Notes: a model not told the origin generated them from the letters alone. A stretch of DNA of 64,000 nucleotides from Methylorubrum sp. B1-46 (GCF_021117295.1 NZ_CP088247.1:3301001-3365000); one strand, 5' to 3'; counted from the first letter of the stretch, positions 8,317 to 19,423 are shown. A program made the numbers and translations.

Positions 8317-9432
8317 TCACACGATCAATGCAGCGCTCTGCTGATCGATGAGATCGACGCCTTGGAGAACGACGAGGGTCTGGAAGTTGTCCGCGCCGCC
8401 ATCGCTGTCGAAACGGATTTCCGTCGATCCATCGACAAGGGCGAGCGACAGCCATCCGTCGCCGAAGGAGTCGGCCGAGGCGCCGACTTTGGTGAGCAAT
8501 CCCGATAAGTCCAGCTTGTCCTTCGACGCGACCGAGAAGTCGGTGATGGTGTCGGCGCTCATCATGTCCAGTTGCACGAGATCGCCGTAGACGAAGCGAT
8601 CCGCGCCCGCACCGCCGGTCATCACGTTCTGGTAGGCTCCGCTCTCCAGGGTGTCGCGTCCCTCGCCACCATCGAGAATGTTATGCCCTCGGCTGGTGAG
8701 GACGTCGTTGCCGGTTCCTCCGTAGAACTGGCTCGATACGTAGCGATCGTAGCCGCCGGTGAGGTGATCGTTGCCCTCGCCGCCATCGACCACGGCACGC
8801 CCGACATTGACGGAAATGGCGTCGTTACCGGCATCGCCATAGACGTAGGTGGTGGATTTGGCGGAGCCGATCGCGATCGTATCGTTGCCGTTGCCGCCGT
8901 GGATCGTGCCCAGAGCACTTCCAATCCGGATGCTGTCGTTGCCATCGTCGCCCGACAGCGTGCCGCTGGACATCGTGTTGATGTCGAACGTGTCGCGCCC
9001 ATCGCCCCCCTCCAGGTGGCTCGCCTGAAGGAAGTCGAAGGTGAAGCTGTCGCGACCGGCATCGCCGTGGAGGGTCAGTCGGAAGTTGTAGGACCCCGAA
9101 CCCGTGAAGCTGTCATCGCCCGATCCGCCGAACGCTTCGGTCCTGTTCAAGGGAACTCCCGGCTGGGGTGGCAGCAGGACGAAATCGTCGTCGCCGCTCT
9201 CCCCGTAGAGGAGGTCGCCGCTGCCGCCGATCAGCGTATCGCGCCCGCTGCCGCCCCACAGGACATCGGCGCCATCGCCGCCGTCGATGCGATCATCGCC
9301 GGATCCTCCGTACAGGGTGTCACGCCCAGCCCCGCCGATCAGGCTGTCGTTGCCGCCACGCCCGTCAATGACGTCGTCATCATCCGTGCCCAGCAAGGTA
9401 TCGGCCTGATTCGTTCCGTTGGCCGTCGGCAT
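8317..9432 (-). CDS. RTX-type calcium-binding repeat protein
   Basis: This 371-aa protein is mostly made of nonapeptide repeats of the GGxGxDxLx type, starting at about residue 15 (GTDDDDVIDGRGGNDSL, GGSGDDRIDGGDGADVL). These fold into a calcium-filled beta-roll. The last 60 residues (ADTITDFSVASKDKLDLSGLL onward) match the usual C-terminal part of type I secretion substrates. There is no N-terminal signal peptide, as expected for that route. No catalytic module is present, so it may be a surface or matrix protein. No type I exporter gene (HlyB/HlyD/TolC-like) lies nearby. Confidence 0.88.
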   Translation of the reverse strand: MPTANGTNQADTLLGTDDDDVIDGRGGNDSLIGGAGRDTLYGGSGDDRIDGGDGADVLWGGSGRDTLIGGSGDLLYGESGDDDFVLLPPQPGVPLNRTEAFGGSGDDSFTGSGSYNFRLTLHGDAGRDSFTFDFLQASHLEGGDGRDTFDINTMSSGTLSGDDGNDSIRIGSALGTIHGGNGNDTIAIGSAKSTTYVYGDAGNDAISVNVGRAVVDGGEGNDHLTGGYDRYVSSQFYGGTGNDVLTSRGHNILDGGEGRDTLESGAYQNVMTGGAGADRFVYGDLVQLDMMSADTITDFSVASKDKLDLSGLLTKVGASADSFGDGWLSLALVDGSTEIRFDSDGGADNFQTLVVLQGVDLIDQQSAALIV

Positions 9433-9857
9433 GGCTTGCGCTTTCAGTGCAGAGTTTCGAATTCGAGGATTCTACCGCTCAGCCCGAGCTCTCGCAGGCA
9501 CGCTTCGGAGTTAGACTAATATCAAATCACGACTTTCGATATCGCCGAATCACAAGAACTCAGGCGGAAGCATATTTAGGCAAGTCCAATAATCGAAATC
9601 GAATCGCCCTTGCATCGAATGGATGTCCAAGTCTGCGCGACGTCAAGCACGAGTTCAAAGGGGCCTCGGATAGGCTCGCCGGCCACTCTGCCGGAGCTCA
9701 GGCGGGTCCTCGGTCTCGCCCGGATGTCACGGCAATGCACGATGCCCACCATGAGACGAACCTTCGCGCTCTTGTTCGCTGCCGACGACTTCGTCGTTGC
9801 CTCGCACCGCGCTATGAGGGTCATTGGAGACGTCGTTCAAACCAGGGAGCGGGGGCG
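9433..9857. other. Divergent intergenic region, RTX gene / cyclase gene
   Basis: About 425 bases separate the two divergent start codons and must hold both promoters. The part at about 9510-9620 is much richer in A and T than its surroundings, typical of a promoter or upstream activating region. No convincing gene is seen; open frames here lack any recognisable protein pattern. Confidence 0.5.
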
Positions 9858-11585
9858 GTGGGGCAGGCGGCGCGTCCGGGTTTTGGCCGCCGCTTCGGTC
9901 TGCCCTGGCTCGCCCGTCCGACCCTGCGGCAGCTTCGTCTCGGCAGCGGCCTCGTGCTGTTCGCCTACGTGCTCACGCATCTGCTCGTCCACGCCTTGGG
10001 CAACATCTCCCTCGGCGCATTGGAGACCGGGCTGACGGTGAAGGCCGCGCTCTGGCGCACGCCGCCCGCCCTCGTGCTCCTTTACGGCGCTCTTCTCACG
10101 CATCTCGCTCTGGGGCTCTACGCCTTCTACGAGCGGCGCTTCTACCGGGTACGGCCGGCCGAGACTGCGCAGCTCCTGCTCGGCCTCGCCGTGCCGCTGC
10201 TGCTTCTCAGCCACGTCGTCGGCACCCGTCTCGCCTGGAGCCTGGAGGAGCTCGACAGAGGTTATCCCCAGATTCTCTACGCCACCTGGGTCGCCGCGCC
10301 GGGCCAAGGCCTGCTGCAGGCGGCCGGCCTCGTCGTGGCGTGGCTGCACGGCTGCTTCGGCCTCTATTTCTGGCTCCGGCTCAAACGCGGATTTTTCCGC
10401 GCGGCGCCCTGGCTGCTCGCGGGCGCGGTGCTGGTGCCGACCCTGGCGCTCCTCGGTGTGGTCCAGGGCGGGCGCAACGTGGCGTTGCTCGCCGCCGATC
10501 CCGCGTGGCGCGCACAGGAACTCGGGCCGAACCATTTCGGCTTGAAGGCGCAGAGCGAGCGGCTGGGCGCGGTTCGCCGCGGCCTCTTCTCGGCCTACCT
10601 CGCGGCACTTGGGCTCGTCGTGCTGGCGCGCGGTGCCCGCACCTTGGCCGAGACGCGCGGCGGCTTCGTGCGCATCGGCTATCCCGACGGGCGCACCGTC
10701 CGCGTGCCGCGGGGCAGCAGCGTTCTCGAAGCGAGCCGGCGCGGCCGCATCCCGCATGCGAGCGTGTGCGGCGGGCGGGGCCGCTGTTCGACCTGCCGCA
10801 TCCGCGTGGTCGATCCGGAGCGCCACCGCAACCTGCCGGAGCCGGAACGGACGGAGCGCCTCGTCTTGGAGCGCATCGGCGCCAGCCCCGGCATCCGGCT
10901 CGCCTGCCAGCTCCGGCCAACGGCCGACTTGATCGTCGCGCCGCTGTTCACGCCGCAGGCCCGCGTGACCGCCGTGCCCGACGCGGAGCGAGCCGCGACC
11001 GGCGAGGAGCGCTTCGTCGTCGTGCTGTTCGCCGATCTGCGCGGCTCGACCCGGTTCGCCGAGGAGCACCTGCCCTACGACACCGTCTTCGTCATCGGCC
11101 GCTTCCTCGGCGCAGTCGGCCGTGCGGTGCGCGAGGCGGGCGGATCGGTCAACCAGCATCTCGGCGACGGGCTGATGGCGATCTTCGGTCTCGATCGCGA
11201 CCCGAAGCGCGCCGCCCGCGACGCCCTGCGGGCGGTCGATGGCATCGCGGCACACGTGGAACAGCTCAACCGCATGCTTGCCGCCGATCTCGGCGAGCGC
11301 CTGCGCTACGGCGTCGGCCTGCATGCCGGCTTGGCCATCGTCGGCGAACTCGGGGACGAGACCGAATCCCGCTTCACGGTGCTCGGTGACACGGTCAATG
11401 TCGCCGCCCGGCTGGAGGGTCTGACCGGGCCGATGCGACAGATCGCGATCGTTTCGGAGGCCGTCTACGAGGCTGCTGGGCTGCCCGCCGGGCCGCTTCA
11501 GGAATTGACGCTGACGGGGCGGGCTCAGCCGCTGCGGGCGCGCCTGATCGGAGCCGACGCTCCGGCCGCGCTTCAGGACGGCTGA
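9858..11585 (+). CDS. Membrane class III adenylate cyclase with haem-like anchor and 2Fe-2S domain
   Basis: From the GTG at 9858 the product is 575 aa with three modules. Residues about 25-275 carry six hydrophobic helices with intramembrane histidines (His41, 45, 82, 119, 164), a pattern like the dihaem cytochrome b anchor of succinate dehydrogenase. Residues about 285-370 are a plant-type ferredoxin domain with C304-x5-C310-x2-C313 and C350. Residues about 384-570 are a class III cyclase with metal aspartates Asp393 (FADLRG) and Asp437 (GDGLMAIFG). The layout matches redox-regulated cyclases such as Sinorhizobium CyaC, so cyclic AMP output is probably controlled by quinone or redox state. 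The start codon is my best choice, not certain. Confidence 0.85.
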   Translation: MGQAARPGFGRRFGLPWLARPTLRQLRLGSGLVLFAYVLTHLLVHALGNISLGALETGLTVKAALWRTPPALVLLYGALLTHLALGLYAFYERRFYRVRPAETAQLLLGLAVPLLLLSHVVGTRLAWSLEELDRGYPQILYATWVAAPGQGLLQAAGLVVAWLHGCFGLYFWLRLKRGFFRAAPWLLAGAVLVPTLALLGVVQGGRNVALLAADPAWRAQELGPNHFGLKAQSERLGAVRRGLFSAYLAALGLVVLARGARTLAETRGGFVRIGYPDGRTVRVPRGSSVLEASRRGRIPHASVCGGRGRCSTCRIRVVDPERHRNLPEPERTERLVLERIGASPGIRLACQLRPTADLIVAPLFTPQARVTAVPDAERAATGEERFVVVLFADLRGSTRFAEEHLPYDTVFVIGRFLGAVGRAVREAGGSVNQHLGDGLMAIFGLDRDPKRAARDALRAVDGIAAHVEQLNRMLAADLGERLRYGVGLHAGLAIVGELGDETESRFTVLGDTVNVAARLEGLTGPMRQIAIVSEAVYEAAGLPAGPLQELTLTGRAQPLRARLIGADAPAALQDG

Positions 11586-12018
11586 TCCGGTCTCCGCTTG
11601 ATCAAAGCGGGGATCGGATCGGCAAGCCCACGCGGCGCTTGAGCGACGGCCGAATCCGCCATCCCGAAGGGATCAACCGGATTTGGCATGACGGGTTCGG
11701 TGCTGATCACGCCGCGACCTCTTACTCCTCGAAAGCGAGGAGAGGGGGAGCCTGCGGATATGCGGAGAACGGGGTTCGGGCGCTCGCCGGGCAGGCAGTG
11801 CGGTCCGGTCGGAAGAGCGCTTGAACTGTGTTCGACCTCGCCTACAGCCGCGAGCCAAACCCGCGCGCGAAGGTTCAGACGGCGGCAGGCATTGCAACCA
11901 AGCACTGCACATCTTCGATCGACCGAAGCATGACTTCGTTTGCGACGCGAAATTCGCTGGAACGGTTCAGGTTCGGTCGCCGTTAGTCGCGCAGATTTGT
12001 CCGATACGGAGCATTTTC
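11586..12018. other. Intergenic region with repeat and hairpin
   Basis: This 433-base gap holds the 103-bp repeat at 11589-11691 and a small hairpin (CTCCTCG, loop AAAG, CGAGGAG at 11725-11742) that could end the cyclase transcript but has no T-run. The stretch just before the next gene (about 11920-12018) is less GC-rich and probably carries its promoter. No gene is supported. Confidence 0.5.
11589..11691 (+). repeat. 103-bp dispersed repeat, copy A
   Basis: Begins GGTCTCCGCT and ends CCGGATTTGGCATGA. A second copy lies in inverted orientation at 58704-58806. By hand alignment 91 of 103 positions agree with no gaps, and the last 37 bases differ at only one position. It lies just after the stop codon of the cyclase gene and encodes nothing recognisable. 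Confidence 0.85.
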
Positions 12019-12264
12019 ATGCGCAAATCCCTTCTCGCTGCTGCTGCCGTCCTGACGCTTGCCGGCGTCTCGGGCGCCTCCGCCCAGACCACCGTGATCG
12101 AGCGCGACGGCCCGGACCGGGTCGTGGTGGACCGCCCCGCCACCACCTCCTCGACCACCGTCGAGCGGCGCGACAGCACAACGACCGGCTGCTCCACCAA
12201 GTCGGTGACCAAAGAGAACGACATGGGCGACCGCAAGACGGTCACCAAGGAAAGCTGCGACTAA
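12019..12264 (+). CDS. Small exported protein
   Basis: An 81-aa protein with a textbook signal peptide (MRKS, hydrophobic core, cut at ASA-QT). The mature part of about 58 residues is polar and rich in Thr and Ser, with two cysteines (TGCSTK and ESCD near the end) that may pair. No family is recognised; similar small secreted proteins are common in Methylobacterium. It is monocistronic: a long gap precedes it and a strong terminator follows 24 bases after its stop. Confidence 0.75.
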   Translation: MRKSLLAAAAVLTLAGVSGASAQTTVIERDGPDRVVVDRPATTSSTTVERRDSTTTGCSTKSVTKENDMGDRKTVTKESCD

Positions 12265-12288
12265 GTCGATCGAACCCTCGATCCTGAA

Positions 12289-12330
12289 AAAGAAGAACCC
12301 GCCGCGGGTGACCGCGGCGGGTTCTTCTTT
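12289..12330. terminator. Strong bidirectional terminator
   Basis: A perfect 19-bp stem (12289-12307 with 12312-12330) closed by a GTGA loop. The stem ends in AAAGAAGAA on the left and TTCTTCTTT on the right, so each strand ends in a T-rich tract. It lies between the convergent small exported protein gene and hppA and probably serves both. Confidence 0.9.
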
Positions 12331-12344
12331 GTGGACGATCCGGC

Positions 12345-14477
<2,133 letters not shown>

Positions 14478-14798
14478 GCGTGCGTCCTTGGATTTTGATT
14501 GTGATGTGCCGAGCTTGGCCGGGATGGCCGACGGACGTTGCTCGGTTTGAGGTGCCCTCCCTGGAGAACCTGAACTTGATTGCCAAACTTCGGCGTTAAG
14601 CGCAAATGCCTCGTGCCGTTGAGAACCTTCCTAAACGGCCAAGATGCAAGATAATGACAAGTTTTCGATTGCTGCACCGCAATTATTGCGGCGCAAGCCG
14701 GATTGGAACCGCGCGCCCGGCGAAGGTGGTCAGAAACGGCGAAGGGCGCAGGATTGACCTGCGCCCTTCAACGAAAGCGATGGATGTGGGCCGGGGTC
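14478..14798. other. Intergenic region upstream of hppA
   Basis: These 321 bases contain the hppA promoter region and, at 14741-14769, the terminator of the upstream gene. The 14560-14690 part is clearly more AT-rich than the genes (runs such as AATTATTG), which fits a promoter, but I cannot fix -35/-10 boxes with confidence. Confidence 0.5.
14741..14769 (-). terminator. Hairpin terminator after small exported protein
   Basis: A perfect 12-bp stem GAAGGGCGCAGG / CCTGCGCCCTTC with a 5-base loop, 30 bases downstream of the stop codon of the minus-strand gene at 14799-15146. It is followed on that strand by a short T-containing tract (GCCGTTTCTG). Confidence 0.75.
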
Positions 14799-15146
14799 TC
14801 AGCGCAGCGGTGGAGACTTGTAGGCGGGCGCCAGGACGTAGCCGTCCGAGGGCCGGCGCGGGCCCTGCGGTGTCGCGATCAGCATGTTGCCGTAGTAGTC
14901 GTTGCCGGTTGGGCCGAAACCGCCGCCGTTCATGACGGTCGGCACTGGCACGGCGCCGATGGCGCGCAGATCCTGGCCTTCGGTGCTGATCGGCGGGCCA
15001 CGGAAGCGACCGCTGTCGGGATCGACCTGATGCACCACCGGCCCCCGCGCCTCGCCATAGGGGCGATCCTGCAGGTTCTGGGCATAGGCACCCTGGGCGG
15101 CGAGCCCGAGGAGGGAGGCGGCAAGGAGGAGGCGGGCACGGGCCAC
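14799..15146 (-). CDS. Small exported protein of unknown function
   Basis: The GTG start at 15146 was chosen because it opens a signal peptide (ARARLLLAASLLGLAAQGAYA-Q) and has GGAG nine bases upstream. The frame continues upstream but without protein character. The 115-aa product has a mature part of about 92 residues rich in Gly, Pro and Tyr (GGGFGPTGNDYYGNM), suggesting an extended or disordered secreted protein. No family is recognised. A clear terminator follows. Confidence 0.65.
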   Translation of the reverse strand: MARARLLLAASLLGLAAQGAYAQNLQDRPYGEARGPVVHQVDPDSGRFRGPPISTEGQDLRAIGAVPVPTVMNGGGFGPTGNDYYGNMLIATPQGPRRPSDGYVLAPAYKSPPLR

Positions 15147-15340
15147 GGACTTGCTCCGTCGTTGGAGTCTCTGAGGCCGAGCGTTTGCCGCCCGGCATGA
15201 GAGCGTCTCGACACTGGAAATGGGCCGGCGCCGCTCGCAGCGCAGTCGGACCGGCTCGGGCTGGCGTCTCGAAGCTGCGATCAAACCCCGGGACGTGACA
15301 AGGAAAGGTTGACGAAGACGGTTGACGATCGGACGTGGCC

Positions 15341-15556
15341 TCAGCCCTTCGATTGCAGGACGGTCCGCGGCTCACGCAGCACGGGCGTGCAATCAGACTT
15401 GTAGGCGTTCAGCGGCAGCGGCGTCGAGCTGCAGGAATAGGCCTCTTCCGGGGAAGGGGCGGGCACGGGGTCGCGCGCCACAATCGGATGGGGCGCGCAG
15501 GCGCCCGTTGCGGCGCCGGCGAGCGCCAGGGCGGCGAAGAGCTTCAGGCGGCGCAT
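15341..15556 (-). CDS. Small putative lipoprotein
   Basis: A 71-aa product starting MRRLKLF with a hydrophobic core and a possible lipobox ATGAC, so Cys20 would be lipid-modified. The mature segment of about 50 residues has two further cysteines (YSCSST, SDCTPV). No family is recognised. It lies between two other minus-strand genes with gaps of 175-194 bases on each side, so it is probably expressed on its own. Confidence 0.6.
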   Translation of the reverse strand: MRRLKLFAALALAGAATGACAPHPIVARDPVPAPSPEEAYSCSSTPLPLNAYKSDCTPVLREPRTVLQSKG

Positions 15557-15731
15557 GCGGGTCCTCGAAACACGTCGGTCCGCCGGGACGGCCCGGCGGC
15601 GGAACGGGAGAAGACCCTGCGGACACCGAGGTGCACTGACAAGCTTCTCCCCCCCGATGGGAGGGCGAACGGGGCCGATTGCCCGGCCCTGTCGCCCCGC
15701 CGCAACAACGTTCGTGGGGCAGCCGCCCGGA

Positions 15732-16952
15732 TCAGACCGCCTTCTGCATCGGCACCACGTTGTGGAGCGTACGGTCGGCGTTGTCGAAGAAGCGGCGGAC
15801 GTTGCGCGCCGCCTGCCGGATGCGCTGCTCGTTCTCGACCAGCGCGATGCGGACGTAATCGTCGCCGTGCTCGCCGAAGCCGATCCCCGGCGCCACTGCG
15901 ACGTCGGACTTCTCCAGAAGCAGCTTGGAGAATTCCAGGCTGCCGAGCTCCCGGAATTTTTCCGGAATCGGCACCCAGGCGAACATCGAGGCCTCGGGCG
16001 TCGGCAGCTTCCAGCCGGCCTTGCCGAAGGATTCGATCAGAGCGTCACGGCGCTTCTTGTAGGTCGCCCGCATCTCCTTGATGCAGTCGTCCGGCCCGTT
16101 GAGCGCGGCGGTGGCCGCGACCTGGATCGGCGTGAAGGCGCCATAGTCGAGGTAGGATTTGACCCGCGTCAGCGCCGCGAGCAGCCGCTCGTTGCCGACC
16201 GCGAAGCCCATGCGCCAGCCCGCCATCGAGAAGGTCTTCGACAGCGAGGTGAACTCCACCGTGCAGTCCATGGCGCCCGGCACCTGCAGCACCGAGGGCG
16301 GCGGGTTGTTCTCGTCGAAATAGACCTCGGCATAGGCCAGATCCGAGAGCAGGATCAGTTCGTGCTTCTTCGCGAAGGCGACGAGGTCGCGGTAGAAATC
16401 GAGGCTCGCGACATAGGCCGTCGGGTTCGAGGGGTAGCAGACCACGAGCGCCACGGGCTTCGGAATGGAGTGGACGACCGCCTTCTCGAGCGCCGGGAAC
16501 ATGGCCGGGGTCGGCTCGGCCGGCACGGAGCGGATCACGCCGCCCGCCATCAGGAAGCCGAAGGCGTGGATCGGGTAGCTCGGATTGGGCACCAGCACCA
16601 CGTCGCCCGGCGCGGTGATCGCCTGGGCCATGTTGGCGAAGCCCTCCTTCGAGCCCAGCGTCGCCACCACCTGCGTGTCGGGGTTGAGGCTCACGCCGAA
16701 GCGGCGCTGGTAGTAGCCGGCTTGGGCCCGGCGCAGGCCGGCGATGCCCTTGGAGGCGGAGTAGCGGTCGGTGCGCGGCTTGCCGGCGGTCTCGACGAGC
16801 TTCTCGATGACGTGGCGCGGGGCGTCGAGGTCGGGGTTGCCCATGCCGAGATCGATGATGTCGGCGCCACGGGCTCGGGCGGCGGCCTTGATCCGGTTCA
16901 CCTGCTCGAAGACGTAAGGGGGAAGGCGCTTGATGCGGTGGAAATCGGTCAT
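15732..16952 (-). CDS. Class I/II aminotransferase (AlaC / LL-DAP-aminotransferase-like)
   Basis: A 406-aa PLP-dependent fold-type I aminotransferase. Visible motifs are the N-terminal DLGMGNPD substrate loop, SKGIAGLR, the NPSYPIHAFG region, YPSNPTA, and the PLP lysine in SLSKTFSMAGWR, followed by the VRIALVENE arginine segment. The sequence belongs to the group that includes alanine aminotransferase AlaC and enzymes annotated as LL-diaminopimelate aminotransferase. Alphaproteobacteria usually make lysine by the succinylase route, so a glutamate-pyruvate aminotransferase role is more likely. It stands alone. Confidence 0.9.
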   Translation of the reverse strand: MTDFHRIKRLPPYVFEQVNRIKAAARARGADIIDLGMGNPDLDAPRHVIEKLVETAGKPRTDRYSASKGIAGLRRAQAGYYQRRFGVSLNPDTQVVATLGSKEGFANMAQAITAPGDVVLVPNPSYPIHAFGFLMAGGVIRSVPAEPTPAMFPALEKAVVHSIPKPVALVVCYPSNPTAYVASLDFYRDLVAFAKKHELILLSDLAYAEVYFDENNPPPSVLQVPGAMDCTVEFTSLSKTFSMAGWRMGFAVGNERLLAALTRVKSYLDYGAFTPIQVAATAALNGPDDCIKEMRATYKKRRDALIESFGKAGWKLPTPEASMFAWVPIPEKFRELGSLEFSKLLLEKSDVAVAPGIGFGEHGDDYVRIALVENEQRIRQAARNVRRFFDNADRTLHNVVPMQKAV

Positions 16953-17104
16953 GGCGTCGGTCTGTCCGGTGTCGCGAACCCTCCTCCCGCGGGGAATCGT
17001 CGGCGGTGAGGAGTCGGTCTGTCTAACATCGACGCGCCCGCGCGCCGATACGAAATCTCAATGCTGGTATCGCAAAACCCGATCCAGTGGGCCGAGCGGC
17101 CCCC

Positions 17105-17479
17105 TCATTGCACCGGGTTGGGCGTCAGCCCCTTGGCGGCGTCCTTGGCCGCCCCTTCCGCCGCGCGCCCCTTGGCCGCGTTGCGATTGCGCGCGCCTTC
17201 GAGTTCCGCCTGCAGCGCGCTCTGGCCCGCCGCGTTGAGGGCGCGGATGTCCCGCCGCGGGGCCGATTCACCCACCGGCAGGTAGGTCGCGTCGCTCTTG
17301 CGGGACTGGGCCACGAAGTCGGGTGCCTCCACCGGCTTGATGCCGGAGCCCGCGCCGACCATGGCCGCCTTGAGCGGATTCACGTCGCTCGCACAGCCGC
17401 CGGCCGCGGCCAGGGCGACCAGGACGGCAGAGGCCGGCAGGGCCAGGGCAACGGCGCGGGCGGCACGGCGCACGATCAT
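17105..17479 (-). CDS. Small putative lipoprotein
   Basis: Starting at the ATG at 17479 the product is 124 aa: a basic N-terminus (MIVRRAAR), a hydrophobic stretch and AAGGC-AS, a slightly atypical lipobox (Cys29). The rest is hydrophilic, with an alanine-rich C-terminal helix (NAAKGRAAEGAAKDAAKG). No known domain is seen. It is divergent from phaC with 126 bases between the starts. The same frame remains open for a long way upstream as an antisense shadow of phaC, which I do not consider coding. Confidence 0.65.
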   Translation of the reverse strand: MIVRRAARAVALALPASAVLVALAAAGGCASDVNPLKAAMVGAGSGIKPVEAPDFVAQSRKSDATYLPVGESAPRRDIRALNAAGQSALQAELEGARNRNAAKGRAAEGAAKDAAKGLTPNPVQ

Positions 17480-17605
17480 GACAACGGTCTGGAAATGGAG
17501 CCTGGGGCGGGCGACATCTGCTGGGTGGGGCGTTAATTTGTCGGAAACGAGGCTCGGGCCGCCCGGAGAGGCGGAATGCGGGCGGACCCTGGGAGGACGT
17601 GTCGC

Positions 17606-19423
17606 GTGGCCACGGAGCGGACGAGCCCGGCAGTGCCGGATTTCGAGACCATCGCGCGCAACGCGAATCAACTTGCGGAGGCATTCCGGCAATCGGCGGC
17701 GGCCTCGCTCAAGCCGTTCGACCCGGCGGGGCAGGGGACCGGTCTGCCGACCGCCAAACTCCAGGGCTCCGACGAGATCGACGAGATGACCCGCACGCTC
17801 ACGCGGGTCGCCGAGACATGGCTGAAGGATCCCGAGAAGGCGCTCCAGGCCCAGACCAAGCTCACACACTCCTTCGCCGCGCTGTGGGCCTCGACCCTGA
17901 CCCGGATGCACGGCGCCCCCGCCGCGCCGATCGTCGAGCCCGAGGCCAAGGACAAGCGCTTCGCCCACACCGATTGGAGCGCCAACCCGGTCTTCGACCT
18001 GATCAAACAGAGCTACCTCATTCTCGGCCGCTGGGCGGAGGAGATGGTCGAGACGGCCGACGGCATCGATGAGCACACCCGCCACAAGGCCGAGTTCTAC
18101 CTGCGCCAGCTCCTCTCGGCCTACTCGCCCTCGAACTTCGTGATGACGAACCCCGAGCTTCTGCGCCAGACGCTGGAGGAGGGCGGCGCCAACCTGATGC
18201 GCGGCATGAAGATGCTGCAGGAGGATCTGGAGGCCGGCGGCGGCCAGCTCCGGGTGCGCCAGACGGACCTGACCGCCTTCACCTTCGGCCGGGACGTGGC
18301 CGTGACCCCCGGCGAAGTCATCTTCCGCAACGATCTGATGGAGCTGATCCAGTACGCGCCCGCGACCGAGACGGTTCTGAAGCGCCCGCTGCTGATCGTG
18401 CCGCCCTGGATCAACAAGTACTACATCCTCGATCTCAACCCGAAGAAAAGCCTCATCGGCTGGATGGTCTCTCAGGGAATCACGGTGTTCGTGATCTCCT
18501 GGGTCAATCCGGACGAGCGCCACCGCGACAAGGATTTCGAGTCCTACATGCGCGAAGGCATCGAGACCGCCATCGACATGATCGGCGTCGCCACCGGCGA
18601 GACCGACGTCGCGGCGGCGGGCTACTGCGTCGGCGGCACCCTGCTTGCCGTGACGCTGGCCTACCAGGCGGCCACCGGCAACCGGCGCATCAAGAGCGCG
18701 ACCTTCCTCACCACGCAGGTCGACTTCACCCATGCGGGCGACCTCAAGGTCTTCGCCGACGAGGGGCAGATCCGGGCGATCGAGGAGCGGATGGCCGAGC
18801 GCGGCTATTTGGAGGGCGCGCGCATGGCCAACGCCTTCAACATGCTCAGGCCCAACGACCTGATCTGGTCCTACGTCGTCAACAACTATGTGCGCGGCAA
18901 GCCGCCGGCGGCCTTCGACCTGCTCTACTGGAACGCCGACGCCACCCGGATGCCGGCGGCCAACCACTCGTTCTACCTGCGCAATTGCTACCTCAACAAC
19001 ACGCTCTCCAAGGGGAAGATGGTGCTCGGCAACGTGCGCCTCGACCTGAAAAAGGTGAAGGTGCCCGTGTTCAACCTCGCCACCCGCGAGGATCACATTG
19101 CCCCGGCGCTCTCCGTGTTCGAGGGATCGGCGAAGTTCGGCGGCAAGGTCGATTACGTGCTGGCGGGCTCGGGCCACATCGCCGGCGTCGTCGCCCCGCC
19201 CGGCCCCAAGGCGAAGTACGGCTTCCGCACCGGGGGTCCGGCCAGGGGCCGGTTCGAGGACTGGATCGAGAGCTCGACCGAGCATCCCGGCTCGTGGTGG
19301 CCCTACTGGTTCCAATGGCTGGAGGAGCAGGCGCCTGAGCGCGTGCCCGCGCGCATCCCCGGAACGGGGGCGCTGCCCTCGCTCGCACCAGCACCGGGCA
19401 CCTATGTGCGCATGAAAGCCTGA
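17606..19423 (+). CDS. phaC: Class I poly(3-hydroxyalkanoate) synthase
   Basis: PhaC polymerises (R)-3-hydroxyacyl-CoA into polyhydroxybutyrate at the granule surface. The product is 605 aa from the GTG at 17606 (GGGAGG 12 bases upstream), typical of methylotrophic Methylobacterium synthases. The catalytic triad is visible: Cys341 in the lipase-box-like GYCVGG, Asp496 in REDHIAPAL and His524 in GSGHIAGVV. The N-terminal class I domain (about 1-200) and the alpha/beta hydrolase domain (about 250-580) are complete. No phaA, phaB or phasin gene lies next to it, so the pathway genes are scattered. Confidence 0.97.
   Translation: MATERTSPAVPDFETIARNANQLAEAFRQSAAASLKPFDPAGQGTGLPTAKLQGSDEIDEMTRTLTRVAETWLKDPEKALQAQTKLTHSFAALWASTLTRMHGAPAAPIVEPEAKDKRFAHTDWSANPVFDLIKQSYLILGRWAEEMVETADGIDEHTRHKAEFYLRQLLSAYSPSNFVMTNPELLRQTLEEGGANLMRGMKMLQEDLEAGGGQLRVRQTDLTAFTFGRDVAVTPGEVIFRNDLMELIQYAPATETVLKRPLLIVPPWINKYYILDLNPKKSLIGWMVSQGITVFVISWVNPDERHRDKDFESYMREGIETAIDMIGVATGETDVAAAGYCVGGTLLAVTLAYQAATGNRRIKSATFLTTQVDFTHAGDLKVFADEGQIRAIEERMAERGYLEGARMANAFNMLRPNDLIWSYVVNNYVRGKPPAAFDLLYWNADATRMPAANHSFYLRNCYLNNTLSKGKMVLGNVRLDLKKVKVPVFNLATREDHIAPALSVFEGSAKFGGKVDYVLAGSGHIAGVVAPPGPKAKYGFRTGGPARGRFEDWIESSTEHPGSWWPYWFQWLEEQAPERVPARIPGTGALPSLAPAPGTYVRMKA

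Noticed and set aside
8572..9519. Plus-strand open frame opposite the RTX gene
   Set aside because: A repeat-derived shadow; the minus-strand RTX repeats are unmistakable.
17480..19315. Long minus-strand open frame opposite phaC
   Set aside because: Antisense to a certain gene with matching codon constraints; high-GC shadow. Only its last part (17105-17479), beyond phaC, looks like a real small lipoprotein gene.
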